From Turritopsis dohrnii (taxonomy: Eukaryota; Cnidaria; Hydrozoa; Anthoathecata; Oceaniidae): DNA of 64,000 nucleotides. Positions 11,162 through 23,000 of this stretch are shown here, in pieces. The first letter of the stretch is position 1; each line of letters begins with the position of its first letter. The position numbers were made by a program, and so were the translations under genes. The notes under the pieces were generated by a model. The model made no database searches and had not been told where the DNA came from. It was given only the letters and a program-made list of their open reading frames with translations. The DNA is taken from positions 310,001 through 374,000 of the forward strand of contig BQMF02000330.1 in assembly GCA_027922465.2 (NCBI GenBank), read 5' to 3'.

Positions 11162-13348
11162 GGCGACTGGGAATAAACGGTATCAGTATGAGAGGATAAG
11201 TTAGCTAACAATTATCGCTTGAATAAAAATTTAGGAGAGGTTTGTATCGGTAATTTGATTATGACGGTTTTCGCAAGCAAATAGCTATTCCAACCTTTAC
11301 CTGGCTTCAAGAAGTCTTTTCATGTAAATTTTTAGGTTCTTTGGAAAAAGGAAGAACCGTTTAACTGAAAGATATTTGTACATTAACACCATACCTTTTT
11401 ATTAATACTTGCAAAAGATTATAATAAGAAGTATTTAACTTGTTCATCAAACAGTTGAGATAGCTGAACTCGACTGAATGATCAATCTACAGAGGCAATT
11501 GTTGTGATTCTATGACCCGAACACTGGATCCAAATTAGGGGTCAAGTTGGTCGCTATTCTCAAACGGGGTTATCGATAACTTCATCTGTACAAGTCAATA
11601 ACATAACGGTTAAACGTCACAACATTACAAATGCTATAAAAATGCTTTGTGTATACCCACCTTTAATAGATAACAATCAGTAATTAAAATGTCATGCCCG
11701 ATTACATTAAAGGCAAGGTCAAACAGGAAGGATCTTTTTTCTAAAATAAAACAAAATATAATGATGATGTCAAAAGAGTTCACGATAGTAACTGACGTAT
11801 TTTTAAGTAAGAAAGCTCCAAATATTTACAAACTATGGCCTCACTTAAAAACTGAATAGGTGCATCCAAGTGATGTAAAAGTAAACATTGATGATCTTTT
11901 GCTCGATGATTACTATATTATTTAGTACATGTTGCAACATAAGCACGACTGATCAAGTCAAGTCACTGATCAAGTTTTTATTAGTTAAAAAAAACACTCT
12001 TTAAAAATCGTAACATTAAGTTTTTTTTAATACTTGAAATCTGTGTGGACGATATCTTTGTTCTTTTTTATCTCTTGACAACGCATGCACTCTAGACTTA
12101 ATAATATCCATTTTAGCAAAGAAGTAGACAACGACAGCTCAATTTCCATTTTAATTGTTAAAGAATGCAAGGTGTGCAAGAATTTATCACGAATCTGTAC
12201 CCCAAATTCATCTTCAGTGGTGGTTTTACAAATTCTGATCGTTCCTTTGCCCGAGAAGCATACAAACACGACTTTTTTTATACAGCGGTATGTTGCGGTT
12301 TTAGAATTAGCTTTATTTTCCTTAATTTCATGATGGAAATCCAAATCCATCAGAAACTTGGAGGTGACAGCAGTATCTACCCAGAAAGAACGTGTGTCTT
12401 GTTTTGCCCTTTGCCCTTTCGCCCTTCTTGGGAGTCGTGTTTCTGGAACTTCGAACTTGTTTACCAAATTTCCGACATCAAATTAAGGCTTGTAAAGTTT
12501 TTTTAGGGGGCTGAGTCTATAAACAACATTCATTTGTAATAAGTTTTTCCGTCCAAAAGTTTTCTTAATGAGCATTTATTCTTATTTCACTGAATAGAAT
12601 CCTCAATACTCCTTTCACTGAGTAGAAGGACCGCTAACAGCCTAATGCTATTTCCGGTATTTTTGCTCCCCACTGTTTGACCCCATTGACATTTTTTTGT
12701 GTAGTGATTTCAACTTCACTATTTAATGGTACGTTATTTAACTAACGGCAACAAACCGAAATTGAATAAAATGATACAGTCAATGGTTTTAGAATTGGTC
12801 TCAATGGACTGCATAAAAAGTTCGAGTGTGACGTCGTGATCACGAGATTTATGGCAGGCCGTAAATGCTGACGGGACCAAAAGTTTTATTCGAGCGGGAA
12901 TTTCGAGATAATGAGAGTCAACTGTATTTTAGCTATTGCCATTTTTACTGTCAACGAAAGATTGGTAGGAAAGAACTTCTCAATCTCAATCCTAAAATCT
13001 GACTGTGAAGTTAATTATGGTTTTCCACCCTCGGATTTCCTGTTATTTTCTGTCATTCAAATGCTTTGCGATCTGATTCTCGAAATTCTCTCATCTGGTG
13101 TAAATGACGCCCATAATACATGGTTTTTCAAACAAATGTCTCAAATCAATCGATTTATTAGCTACCATTTCTTTGACAAATCGTGTATTTGTAATTTTAT
13201 TTACATTTATTTGAAAAGATATTTTATCTCTTTATTTATTTTATACAGTTTTCAATTGTTTTTAGTCTATATATATAATTTCTACAAGCCCCCGCAAAAT
13301 ATTTGGGAAAATCCCCTTCCCACGGATCTCAATGTTGTAAGAAGTGCT
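11162..13348. other. Intergenic region with a solitary pogo-type end
   Basis: No supported gene. A pogo-type terminus (TCGAGATAATGAGAGTCAACTG, shown here only as its parts TCGAGATAA and GAGAGTCAACTG) lies near 12903-12924 without a clear partner. A 146-codon open frame on the minus strand at 12027-12467 overlaps long frames on the other strand and has no recognisable domain. Confidence 0.4.
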
Positions 13349-13357
13349 GCTAGGCCC

Positions 13358-15895
13358 CAACCTCGAACTCAGGGTCTCTTGCCTTTTCGATATAGCTACG
13401 GATGGCGGCAAAGAAGACCCTGGCGAACGCTACTGAATTAACGAATTCTATACACCTTTCCCGAATTTCTGTTTAAATGTAGAGTTAATGCTTAGTTATC
13501 AAGTTTAGCCTCGTTTCTATGTTTTTCATTGTTTTTCTAATGTCATAATGTTTTCAGTAAGTAATAGTTGCTACTTATTATTTTGCACTGAAGATGGTTG
13601 TACCGAAAAGCTTATGCTAAAATAAAATAAAAAGATTTTACACTTTTAATTTTTAGTAGTTGCTCGTTCTTTCAGTTCCCCAGTGGAATAATTAGAAGTA
13701 ATTAAGAGTTTGAAAAAGAGGCGAAACTTAGAAGCTAGGCCATACCACGGTGTTTAAACAGAAATTCGGGAAAGGTCTATTGGCTGAAAATATTACAACG
13801 ACCGCAGGATTTTCGAGCAAAAAGAAGAAATCATCCGAGTTACTGCTGAGGAAGATAAGAATTGGAGTCTGAAAATTTAATTATTCAAAATAACATTATT
13901 TTAGCTATCATTTCATTTCACAAAGCACTGATATGGTAGCATTATGTATTTACAATGGGAAAGGCTAACAACAAAAAGTTCTTAAAATAATCAACAAGCG
14001 AACAAGATCAATTTTCATGCTCTTTTGACTGATAAAACAACAGAATAGTGATGAATTATGGCAGTCTTTTTTAGAAGAATATAGTTTCTAAGAACTTTAA
14101 TTGTAGGCTCACACACATGTGCTAAAATTTAAGAGCATATTCAGAGATATGAGGATGAGCATCTTCAATCATTTCTGGGAGGAAAAAAAGAATTTTTTTT
14201 TGACACAATTTTTGAATATTATCAACAATAAAACTACAGAAATCACAAATACTTGCAAATACATAGCTGAAACATTATTTGTTGATCACAGATTGACCTA
14301 TATTTCCATATTTAAATATCATAGAATCATGAAATTTATGTAGCTAATTTCCATTCACTCAGAATATAAGTCACAACGTTTCTGAAGCAAATTTGTTCAA
14401 TATGTGAGTCTAAACAAAGCGTTGCAATCCAGAAATGGAGAACTAAAGAACTAAAACAAGCATGTATACATACATAGAATGAAAATGTAATCTAATTTTT
14501 ACTTTATGGTATATGACAATTTGTAGAATTTTCATTGACTTAAGAATTTTATATCTTAAGCTGTATATCGTTTAGCAAAATACATAACAGGATAAAGGTA
14601 AACTTTACACTTAACAACAATACAGCGTTTACTCAAAACTAAACCATCTGCCATTATGGATTCAAGATCCCATGTCATGACTTAAAACTATATTTGTCAC
14701 ATAGCTTGGTTATAAAAATCCTGCAAATTGTCATGTATTAAGTACCTTCAGAGAGAAGAATGACTGAGACGATTTAAGGAAAAATAATCTAAAAAGCAAT
14801 TTCCCTGAAATTTGAAATATCGGTATTCATAGAGAATACCATCCTGTTTTCGATCATATAGTAACCTTGAAACTAACACAACAAATTTCACTCAACATAT
14901 GTTAAAATCTGGTTAAAATCCTGACAGGATCCTACACAAGATCCTACAAGAATTCATAATAAAAATAATTCTTTTTCAGTATATATAATAAAGGTAGTGA
15001 ACATAATACAACAAACATAATTTTTAAGTATACTAATAAGTATATATTAACACTTGAGAAAGACTTCATAGGTTAAAGAAGAGTGAACATTTTATAAGTT
15101 GTGTTTTTCTGTCTGCATTTGTGACAGACGTATACTCAATAATAGAACACTTACAAGAAAAAGTTAAAGAGCTTTTTTGAAATAGACATACATCTACTGA
15201 CCAGTGAACTAAGCAAATTTTGATATAAATAACAATGTTGAATCATTTAATATAATTTGAATAAGTTCTTCATCCCAAACATTATTTAATGAGAATCTTC
15301 TCTCACCACTGCACTGTTGTTGCTTATGTATTATCTTTGTTTTTACTTTTTGTGTGCCTTTATTGGTTATTTATATTTTCTTTTGTGGAAGATTGAACCT
15401 CAATACACTCAAGTTTTAATTTTCTGTTCATTTTTTTGCTTTTGTCCACTCTATACATGGTTTCTGTGTGTCTCTAAAATAAACACCACAGCTCGTTACA
15501 ACAAAGATAAAATCCACACAACACCACACGAATTTTGCAATCTCCCTTTTATCATTCAAGGTTTTCGAATGTAATAACCTTGATAATAAAACCTTTATCA
15601 AATCAGAAACACCGTCTTTCCAGAATGCTGTTGAAGTCTTGGAAATATGTAAACAACTTTAAAGTTTTGCAGAAATGAGCTCGAGTGAACTCGACGAATT
15701 ATATTTGGTCTCTATATTGGTTGTAATGTGACTATGTAAAAAACTGAATGCACGAGACAAGATTTCTTCGGGCCACCTCTTATAAAAATTACAGAGATTT
15801 TGTGTAATTTTCATGTCACGTGACCAGCGTTCGCCAGGGTCTTCTTTGCCGCCATCCGTATATCGAAAAGGCAAGAGACCCTGGGTTCGAGGTTG
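13358..15895. mobile_element. Long-TIR DNA transposon, CAACCTCGAACC family, 9-bp duplication (copy 1)
   Basis: The element starts CAACCTCGAACTCAGGGT and ends with the inverse. The TIRs are about 70 bp and include TTGCCTTTTCGATAT and GAAGACCCTGG. It is flanked by the exact 9-bp direct repeat GCTAGGCCC (13349-13357 and 15896-15904). The interior is AT-rich with no transposase. A 9-bp duplication and long TIRs fit the Mutator-like (MULE) pattern, but this is inferred from structure only. Copy 2 is at 37496-39574. Confidence 0.8.
13454..13776. repeat. Inverted repeat nested inside the long-TIR element
   Basis: Arms ACCTTTCCCGAATTTCTG and further AT bases at 13454-13477 are inverted perfectly at 13753-13776 (24 bp each). 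The 275-bp centre holds CTGAAGATGG-TTGT-ACCGAAAAGC followed by an A-rich stretch, which resembles the 3' tail motif seen on the minus strand near 50480. Confidence 0.65.
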
Positions 15896-15904
15896 GCTAG
15901 GCCC

Positions 15905-16674
15905 CCAATTACTTTTTTTCACCCCAGAAACATTCTGTTATCTTTCAACATAAGCAACATTGAATTTGGGGGCAGGGGAGACCTGGCTTATCAACTTGCA
16001 AGGGCATTTTCCTTTTTAAAACCAATATTTTAAGTTTTTCTAATATATTTCGTGGAGGGTTGTAGATTTTAGCTTAGTTTATAGTAGGTTCACATCAATT
16101 GGTAACTGCTTTTTACTGACCTTTACCAAATAATAAAAATAATAACAATAATAACAAACTTAATGGATTTGTCGTGATACTTGTCATTTTCATTTTATCT
16201 CGTTTATTTTTGTTAATTCACCTGCTGCGCGTAAGCAATAGCAGTGTTAGGAAAAAGCTGGTATCCGATCCGATTCGTAAAATTTTCACTACTTTTACGT
16301 CCCTACTCACATTGTGTATTGTGTATTTTGGTAGGAAAGAAACTTAGCTAATGGATTTGTCGTGATTATTGTCATTTTCATTCTATGTTGTTTACTTTTG
16401 TTTATTTGTTTTTCAAAAGGAACTCTGTTTTATTCACAAAGTTTGTTTGTTTTTTTTGATTTAACCAAAACACAATTGAGTTAAATTTAGAAACTCGTCT
16501 ATAGATTATAAATATCTCGATCATTATGAAATTACTCGTCGTGTGGAAATAGACTTCGCGTTAATGTGATTTCAATTTGCAATGACTTCAATTATACAAT
16601 GAAAACTCATATTCTAAACTATTAACACACAATTATATCGACATAAACTCAAATTTCTCGCGTATGCAGTTGTT
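15905..16674 (+). other. Upstream region of the MPV17L2-like gene
   Basis: AT-rich, non-coding, with a short partial direct repeat (AATGGATTTGTCGTGATA at about 16162 and 16352). It is presumably the promoter and leader of the gene starting at 16675. No defined promoter element is evident. Confidence 0.35.
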
Positions 16675-17071
16675 ATGTTTTCGAAATGGAAAACTTTAAG
16701 ACAAACCAATTGGCGACTAGCTGCAAAAATCTTTCGAGCAAACATCAGAACGACAGTAAAACGTCTTTATCACGTCGCTTACAAGGAAAACCTTCTTCTT
16801 ACTAACGTCTGTACGTCGGTGGCGTTAGCTGCTATTGGAGATCTCTTAGAACAAAAAAGATTAAGTTATAAAGAGGAGGATTATGAGTATGATTCAACAC
16901 GAACCAGGAACATGTCAATCTTTGGTTTAACTTGTGGTCCGATTGATCACACATGGTATCAATTTCTAGATAGATTCATTGTTAGTGGAAGCATACATGC
17001 AATAGTTATAAAAAAGCTGGCTTTGGATCAGTTGATTATATCACCAATTTATGCATGTTTATTTTTAACAG
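16675..17071 (+). CDS. MPV17L2: MPV17L2-like exon 1
   Basis: 132 codons plus one base, ending at ACAG|GTAAGA. It carries the presequence, first membrane segments, and the conserved WYQFLDR and KKLALDQLIISP motifs. The start ATG is the first in frame and is followed by a basic amphipathic stretch. Confidence 0.85.
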
Positions 17072-20000
17072 GTAAGACGAGAAGCTATTTTTCATTCACC
17101 CCAATAATCTATGGCTTTTGATTGGTTACTAGAGACCATTTCATGAATTACGTCACAACAAGTTACGTTTCGTTTTCAAATTGAATATTAATGACGCTTG
17201 TGCTGTTTACAAAGAGAAAACAGCACCTCAGGAAAAAAGTTTTCGTAAAATTTTTTTAAACTTAATTTTTGAACTTAATTTTTACGTATGCAAGGATAAA
17301 AATATGTTCCCGCTTTCCATTATTGAAATTCCATCTGTTGCTATTGCACTCGATCGCTTAATAATCACCTTAATGAGAACCATGGTTTAACCACATTGCG
17401 GTTTAAAAAAAAAACCTGGTTTCTATTTAACACTGCGTTTAAAATGAGAAATGTCGTTGATAATGCTTTAAGCTCGTTTTATACTAGACGGAAAAATTCC
17501 TTTGGAAAAGCTATTGCGTTACGATTTCATTATCAGGAGAAATTTTCTGTGGCTCAAAAATTGATGACGTTTTCTGCAGAATGTTTTTACAGGAAACTTT
17601 TTTTACTTGTAGATAATGCAAAACCAAAAAGGCTTTGTACAAGCTGGCTAAGAAACAGAGAAAGATCTACTGGAAATACAACTGTTATTCATTACTTGAA
17701 TATTTTGCCAAACTGGTTCTCTACCCACCGTGGCGCCAAAACACATCAATTTCTTTCATAAAAAAAAACATATTTGTCATCGCTTATCGGTTGCCGGTCT
17801 GTTTGCTCTGTTTTAAGACCATTTCGAATGATGTCACCACTTAACGTTTTCACAACTCGACGATCTTGAGCATAAGAAATTTTTAGAAAGCCAAGAAATG
17901 AACAGTTACATCTCAGCAATTTATCTAGGTGTTTGCTTTTAAATGCATCCATGGCCTTTACATTTTACTCTACTATCTATGGAGTTGTCTATAAGATGAA
18001 TAAAGTTACCGTATTCTCTCTAATAAGCGCCCGGGCGCTTATTGGAGAGGGGCGCTTATAAAATTATTTCTGATTAGAGGGCGTCGCTTAATAAAGAGGG
18101 GGCTTATTGGAGAGGAACGCTAATTAGAGAGAATACGGCATTTCGTTTTAGGTGAGCGAAGAGAGTATACAATTTTGATCATGTCGTGCGGATCAGTGCT
18201 GTATTTTAAAAACAAATATATTGCTGTCTTTGCAGAATGTATATATGGATAGGATGCATATATGCGAGTATTGGACATTCAATATACAGTCTTATCTCCG
18301 TAATTCGAATCTTCACGAATTGAAAAAAATTCGAACAGGCCCCTCATTATGTCATTACTTTGTAAATTAAACTCAGTAATTACAACAAATCGAACGACTT
18401 TTTCGCTCATATGTATTGATACACAATATATTCAATATAAGATATAAGAATCTATACAAAATATATACAAAGTGAATGTTTGTGTAGCACTGTTTTCTTC
18501 TAGATGATGCATGCGGCGTATTAATTTTATTTGAATAATTATCAAGCCATTATGCAGATCACATCATTTTGATATTTTCTCTTTCTACAGAGATAGGTCT
18601 TCTTGAAGGAAGTGGTTGGAAAGACATCAAAAAGGAGATTAAAGAAAAAGCACTTATTATGTACATGGTAATAATCTTTAAATTTAGCTGATCACTGAAA
18701 GAGTAGATTAGGTTATTTGAAAGAAATATCACTATTTCCAAAGTGAACGTCTTTGTGGTTGCACTGAGTGAACCTATCTTGGACTTTGCTGATCTAAAAG
18801 ATACTTAAGTCTATCATTCTCTCAGTATTTATATCTTTATTGCCCAGGGGCGGACGCAGGGTACAGCTCATGCGGCTCAAGCTGTAGTAAAATTTCGTCA
18901 AGAGAATGGTTACTAAATGAGTTACGGCCATTCTCCTGTTCTTTTCGTCGATTTTTTACGTCGTCATTATCACGCGACGCGACGCCGTGTCACTACTCAA
19001 AAATCTGTCCAATACATTTTTCATGGATTAGCGCATTATTTGTTGGTGCTCCATTTGATTCGCAAAGTTTAGGTAAGCTATAACTGCAAACCCCACCGCC
19101 TCATTGTTCTTCCTTACAGCTCAAAAAACGGCCACTTCTGATCTATGATGATACGAGTTATAACTAACAGTTTTGAGCTGTATCGATACAGCTCAAAGAT
19201 ACAGCTCAAGTCCCGATTCTACGGTAGTTCGACACCCATAGCCCTAATTGTAGCTTAGCAGTAATTCTTTCGTTCTTCCGTCTGTTTGAACAGTACAGCT
19301 CTCGCGCCTAAAGTACTTAGAACGATAATAGGTTTTAGCCCAAAGTGTAAGCCTTTAAGTCTTTCGGTCGTCGGTAGAGTGGTCAAATACAGCTCAAATA
19401 CAGCTCAAAGGCCATACCATACACGTGCGTGGAACCTCTTTCTTGATTTTAACACGTCAGAGAATCATTGTTCTCCAAGACGTTTTTATTTCTCCAAACG
19501 AGAAGGGACTTTAGAGCTGAGAAATACCTTGCAGCAGATGAAAGAAAACATCGTGATGGATGCAAAGTAAGTTTATTTTTTCTCTTTTATTAAGTTTTGT
19601 TTGTTTTGTTTTAATTATTAAGTTGTTTAATTTAAATGCAGAACAAATAAACAAAGATGAATGTGAGTTTAGATTCAATATAATTTGTTCACACATATCT
19701 CTTCTCTAGATATATTTGTAAATTTGTGGAAAAAGAACATAATTTCATGATTTTTTTATTATCTTTTGCCGTGCTAAACTCTGAACTTTAGAATTTTACT
19801 TTGAGTTGTTGATGTTGTCTTGATTACTTTAAAAACTTGTTATGTATTTTAAACATGGTACACTGGTCGTGATAAAAAAAATACAGAGTTTGCTACTTAC
19901 ATTACGTTAACTTTGATTTTTAAAAATTATTACATTATCTTGAGATATTTTAGTATCACACTATTTTAGTGTGATGACTGTTTGTATAGCTATATGTTTT

Positions 20001-23000
20001 GCTAGCTCTATTTGGAAATAATTCGTCTGCTAAAGATCAAGGATAAATATTTAAAGGAAACATTTCCTTGTTGCAATTCTGTGCATCCTCTGACGTTTCA
20101 GATGTAACTGATAGGTTTATTTTAGCATGGACGTATAAAAAGAGAAGGACTCACAACTAATTCTAAAGCCTTTCATTTCTATTATTAAAATCTATTCTGT
20201 CGGCATTTCTTTGATGTAATCCTCGCCTCGCATTTCACTGGATTTCGGTCCACATGGGCGGGTTTATACGACGTTTTAGGTTTAATCCGATGTGGAAAAC
20301 CAAGGAATTGAGAGAAAATACGATTTGCAGATTCATCAGCAATATTCTTGAGTATCACAGAACTTCTACTCAACCTTTTTCAAAAATGCCGGATTGGAAT
20401 TAAGATAAATTTGTCGGAGTTAGGAAGTATTTTGTGTATATACTTATATCCAAAGATTCGGTACTTTGAAAGACGCCTGGGCGATGCCTGAGAATATACA
20501 GAAAGAAGAGTGCTTTTTCATTCAATTCTGAAAATTTCATGTTTGAGACTGTAAGAAGTCATTTATTTATTTATTGTTTACTTATTTAGGAATGTTTACC
20601 CAGGATAGCCTCTTCAGCTCCTTAAGGTACTGTTATCAATGAGGGTCCTGCGAAGGAGGTCCTAGAGCATTTAAAGCCCCCATTTGGGCTACGGAAGCTG
20701 TAATGACAGTAACCGCTCAACTAGACAACCACCCTAGACATCATTCCTACTCTCTTGCTGAGTGCTAAGCAGAGAGGATTGATTCACACTGTTATAGTCG
20801 CTGGCATGACTCGGTCGGGGATTGAACCCGCGACCTCCCGAACAGGAAGCAAGCACTCTACCACAAGGCTACCAGTCGGTAGGAATCAGAGTTTAAAACC
20901 TGGCTTCAAAATAATCATAAAATCTTTAAATTCATTTCTGGTTGGTTATTACGATCATGGAAGCCAGTGGAAACATATATTTTTAACAGCACTTGAGGGA
21001 GTTTCAAAACCGCTTTTGTGAAAATTTCAATAAACCGAGGCGAGGTTTGTTTGAATAGATTTATAAAAGTTGTAAGTCCTTCTCTTTTTATACGTCCATG
21101 ATTTTAGTTAACCTGGAAGCAAACTGAAATTGTAAGGAAAACAATTTTGTGTTATTTCTTATGTTTGTTGGGACTTCATCAACCATTAGTCTTCCTATCC
21201 ATTCACAAAATTCATCATTTAAATCAGTGCAAAATTAAATCAACGCTTGATCAATAACTTGATCAGTTAATGCAGCCTTGTAACCTGAAGGAGTTACCCT
21301 CCAATCTCCCAATCCATGTTTTGTTTTGAGGAGACCTCAAGCATTTCCCCCGTAATCGCTATGTTTCATTGGTTCTTGGTTTTCTTTCTAAAAGTCTGGT
21401 TCTTTATAGAAATCCTATGTTTTTCCTAAAACATATGGACGGTCATTTCTGTTGAAAAGGCTAGATGCTTATTCTTTGTGGTGTTATTCCCCAAGTACAA
21501 GCTTACGCGGCATCTTCAAGTTAAAAAATATTCAGATTGAAATCTTACTTATATGCAGTTCAATAATTTCTTGTATTTACAACAAAAAGACATAAAACAG
21601 TTAAGAAAAAAAGAAATGAAAATTGGCAAGAAATACCCAGGAGATCAAGTGATAAGGAAAATGAGAAACTGCATAAATGTTATAAACTGTTTGTATTGTG
21701 TGCTTTTTGGTAGAAAAGTTAATAAGTTTTGATAAACGTCATGAGAAATGTACACTGAACATGTCGCATGGCTTCAGCTGTCCTGTTTATAGTCATCTCC
21801 ATTATAGCTTGAAATAGGAAGTATTTTGTTGTGTTTACAGTTTTGCTTTAGTATGTATGGACTGTATAATGTACAACAACAGATGGAAATACTTCTGATT
21901 GCTAGTTTGAATATTGACTAGACTTTGTCATATGATTTTGTTTTATATCCAAAAATGATATGATTGATTTGCATTTACTTGCATTTGCCATTCTCCTTTT
22001 GGGATTCAAAATCCAATATCTTACCTTCACATGTACCCTGTTAATTTAACCATGGAATTCAAGTAAGATATTTGTTTTATTTAGAGGTTGAAAAATCAGT
22101 AAACTGAATCGTCAATGGTTACTATATATCATACCAATTTACTATAATGTAACATATCTTAATTTTGAATTGTTCATTGTCTGTCTTTTTAGAAACATTA
22201 ACAGTATCAGCACCTACTGCTGCAGCAACAAACAGCAAATTAATTTAATCAAGTCTGGAACTGGAACTTTCTTGAAAGTGAGCATGCTAGGAGGTTTTTG
22301 GTACAACAGAAGGAACATGCTCTATTGGATATAGAATACTAGTTTTATGACTTTGTACATAAAAGACGTTGACATTTTATATTATGTTGTATTTACTTTT
22401 GTTGTGCTAATATCGAATAAAGTTTTAAATTTTGGCTTCTATCCTTATGGCTTTGTGGTTGCAATGCATAGTGAAAGGTAATTTTGGTGTCTGGGGTTCA
22501 CCGTGACTAACTGCGATAGAACTCGTCTGTTAAAATGATCGCACATTTTCGGACGGCATTTTTCCGGAAATCGGGTTGCCCCGAATAAAAATCGGGAATC
22601 GAAATACTTATTTGAATCCGAAAAGTTGAGCTGTGCCTACAAAATATTTCTGCGTCCGCCCCTGTTGCCTAACCAAGGAATGGTGCCGTTGTGATTTTAG
22701 AACTCGAATGCTAATAATTGATTAAATCATGTTAAATCATAAAAAATAAATAAACTTTGTACGGTGAATTTCCTGTATCTTTGTTTGCGAATAATACATA
22801 TGATGTGATTATGACAAATAATGAATTTGGGATTGGAGGCGCTTGTTAACAGACAAAAGATATGATATTTTTGTATATTTAGGCTGATTGTTCGTTTTGG
22901 ATTCCGGCTCAGGTAAGAATGATTTCTTCATTACCGTCTCAAATAAGTAAATGCATACTGATCTGAGTAAAAATTGGGAGGAGCATACCATCTGTCCTAT

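Larger units (their letters stand above)
18845..22664. mobile_element. hAT-like element in intron 2 of the MPV17L2-like gene
   Basis: The 15-bp termini CAGGGGCGGACGCAG are perfectly inverted, flanked by the 5-bp direct repeat TTGCC (18840-18844 and 22665-22669). CAGGGGCGGA ends are typical of hAT elements, and a 5-bp duplication is known for one hAT branch. About nine ACAGCTCAA or inverse motifs cluster near the ends (18859-19400 and 22626), as hAT subterminal binding sites do. No transposase frame is visible; a short frame at 19286-19570 is unrecognised. It hosts a second element at 20126-21100. Confidence 0.65.

Noticed and set aside
12027..12467. 146-codon open frame on the minus strand
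   Set aside because: No domain, signal or splice partner; overlaps 82- and 113-codon frames on the other strand. Could be a fragment of an unknown gene, but not supportable.
12911..13441. 176-codon plus-strand frame
   Set aside because: Low-complexity, hydrophobic translation of AT-rich DNA, and its last part is simply the TIR of the element at 13358.
15659..15922. 87-codon minus-strand frame beginning MKKSNWGPSQPRTQGLLPF
   Set aside because: It translates the right TIR of the transposon at 13358-15895; the same peptide appears at the other TIRs.
18286..18420. Possible additional pogo-type MITE starting CAGTCTTATCTCCGTAATTC
   Set aside because: The left end resembles pogo termini, but no inverted partner was found.
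19286..19570. 94-codon frame ending near a GTAAGT donor inside the hAT-like element
   Set aside because: No recognisable transposase or domain, and no matching acceptor exon with coding sense; part of it is the ACAGCTCAA repeat zone.
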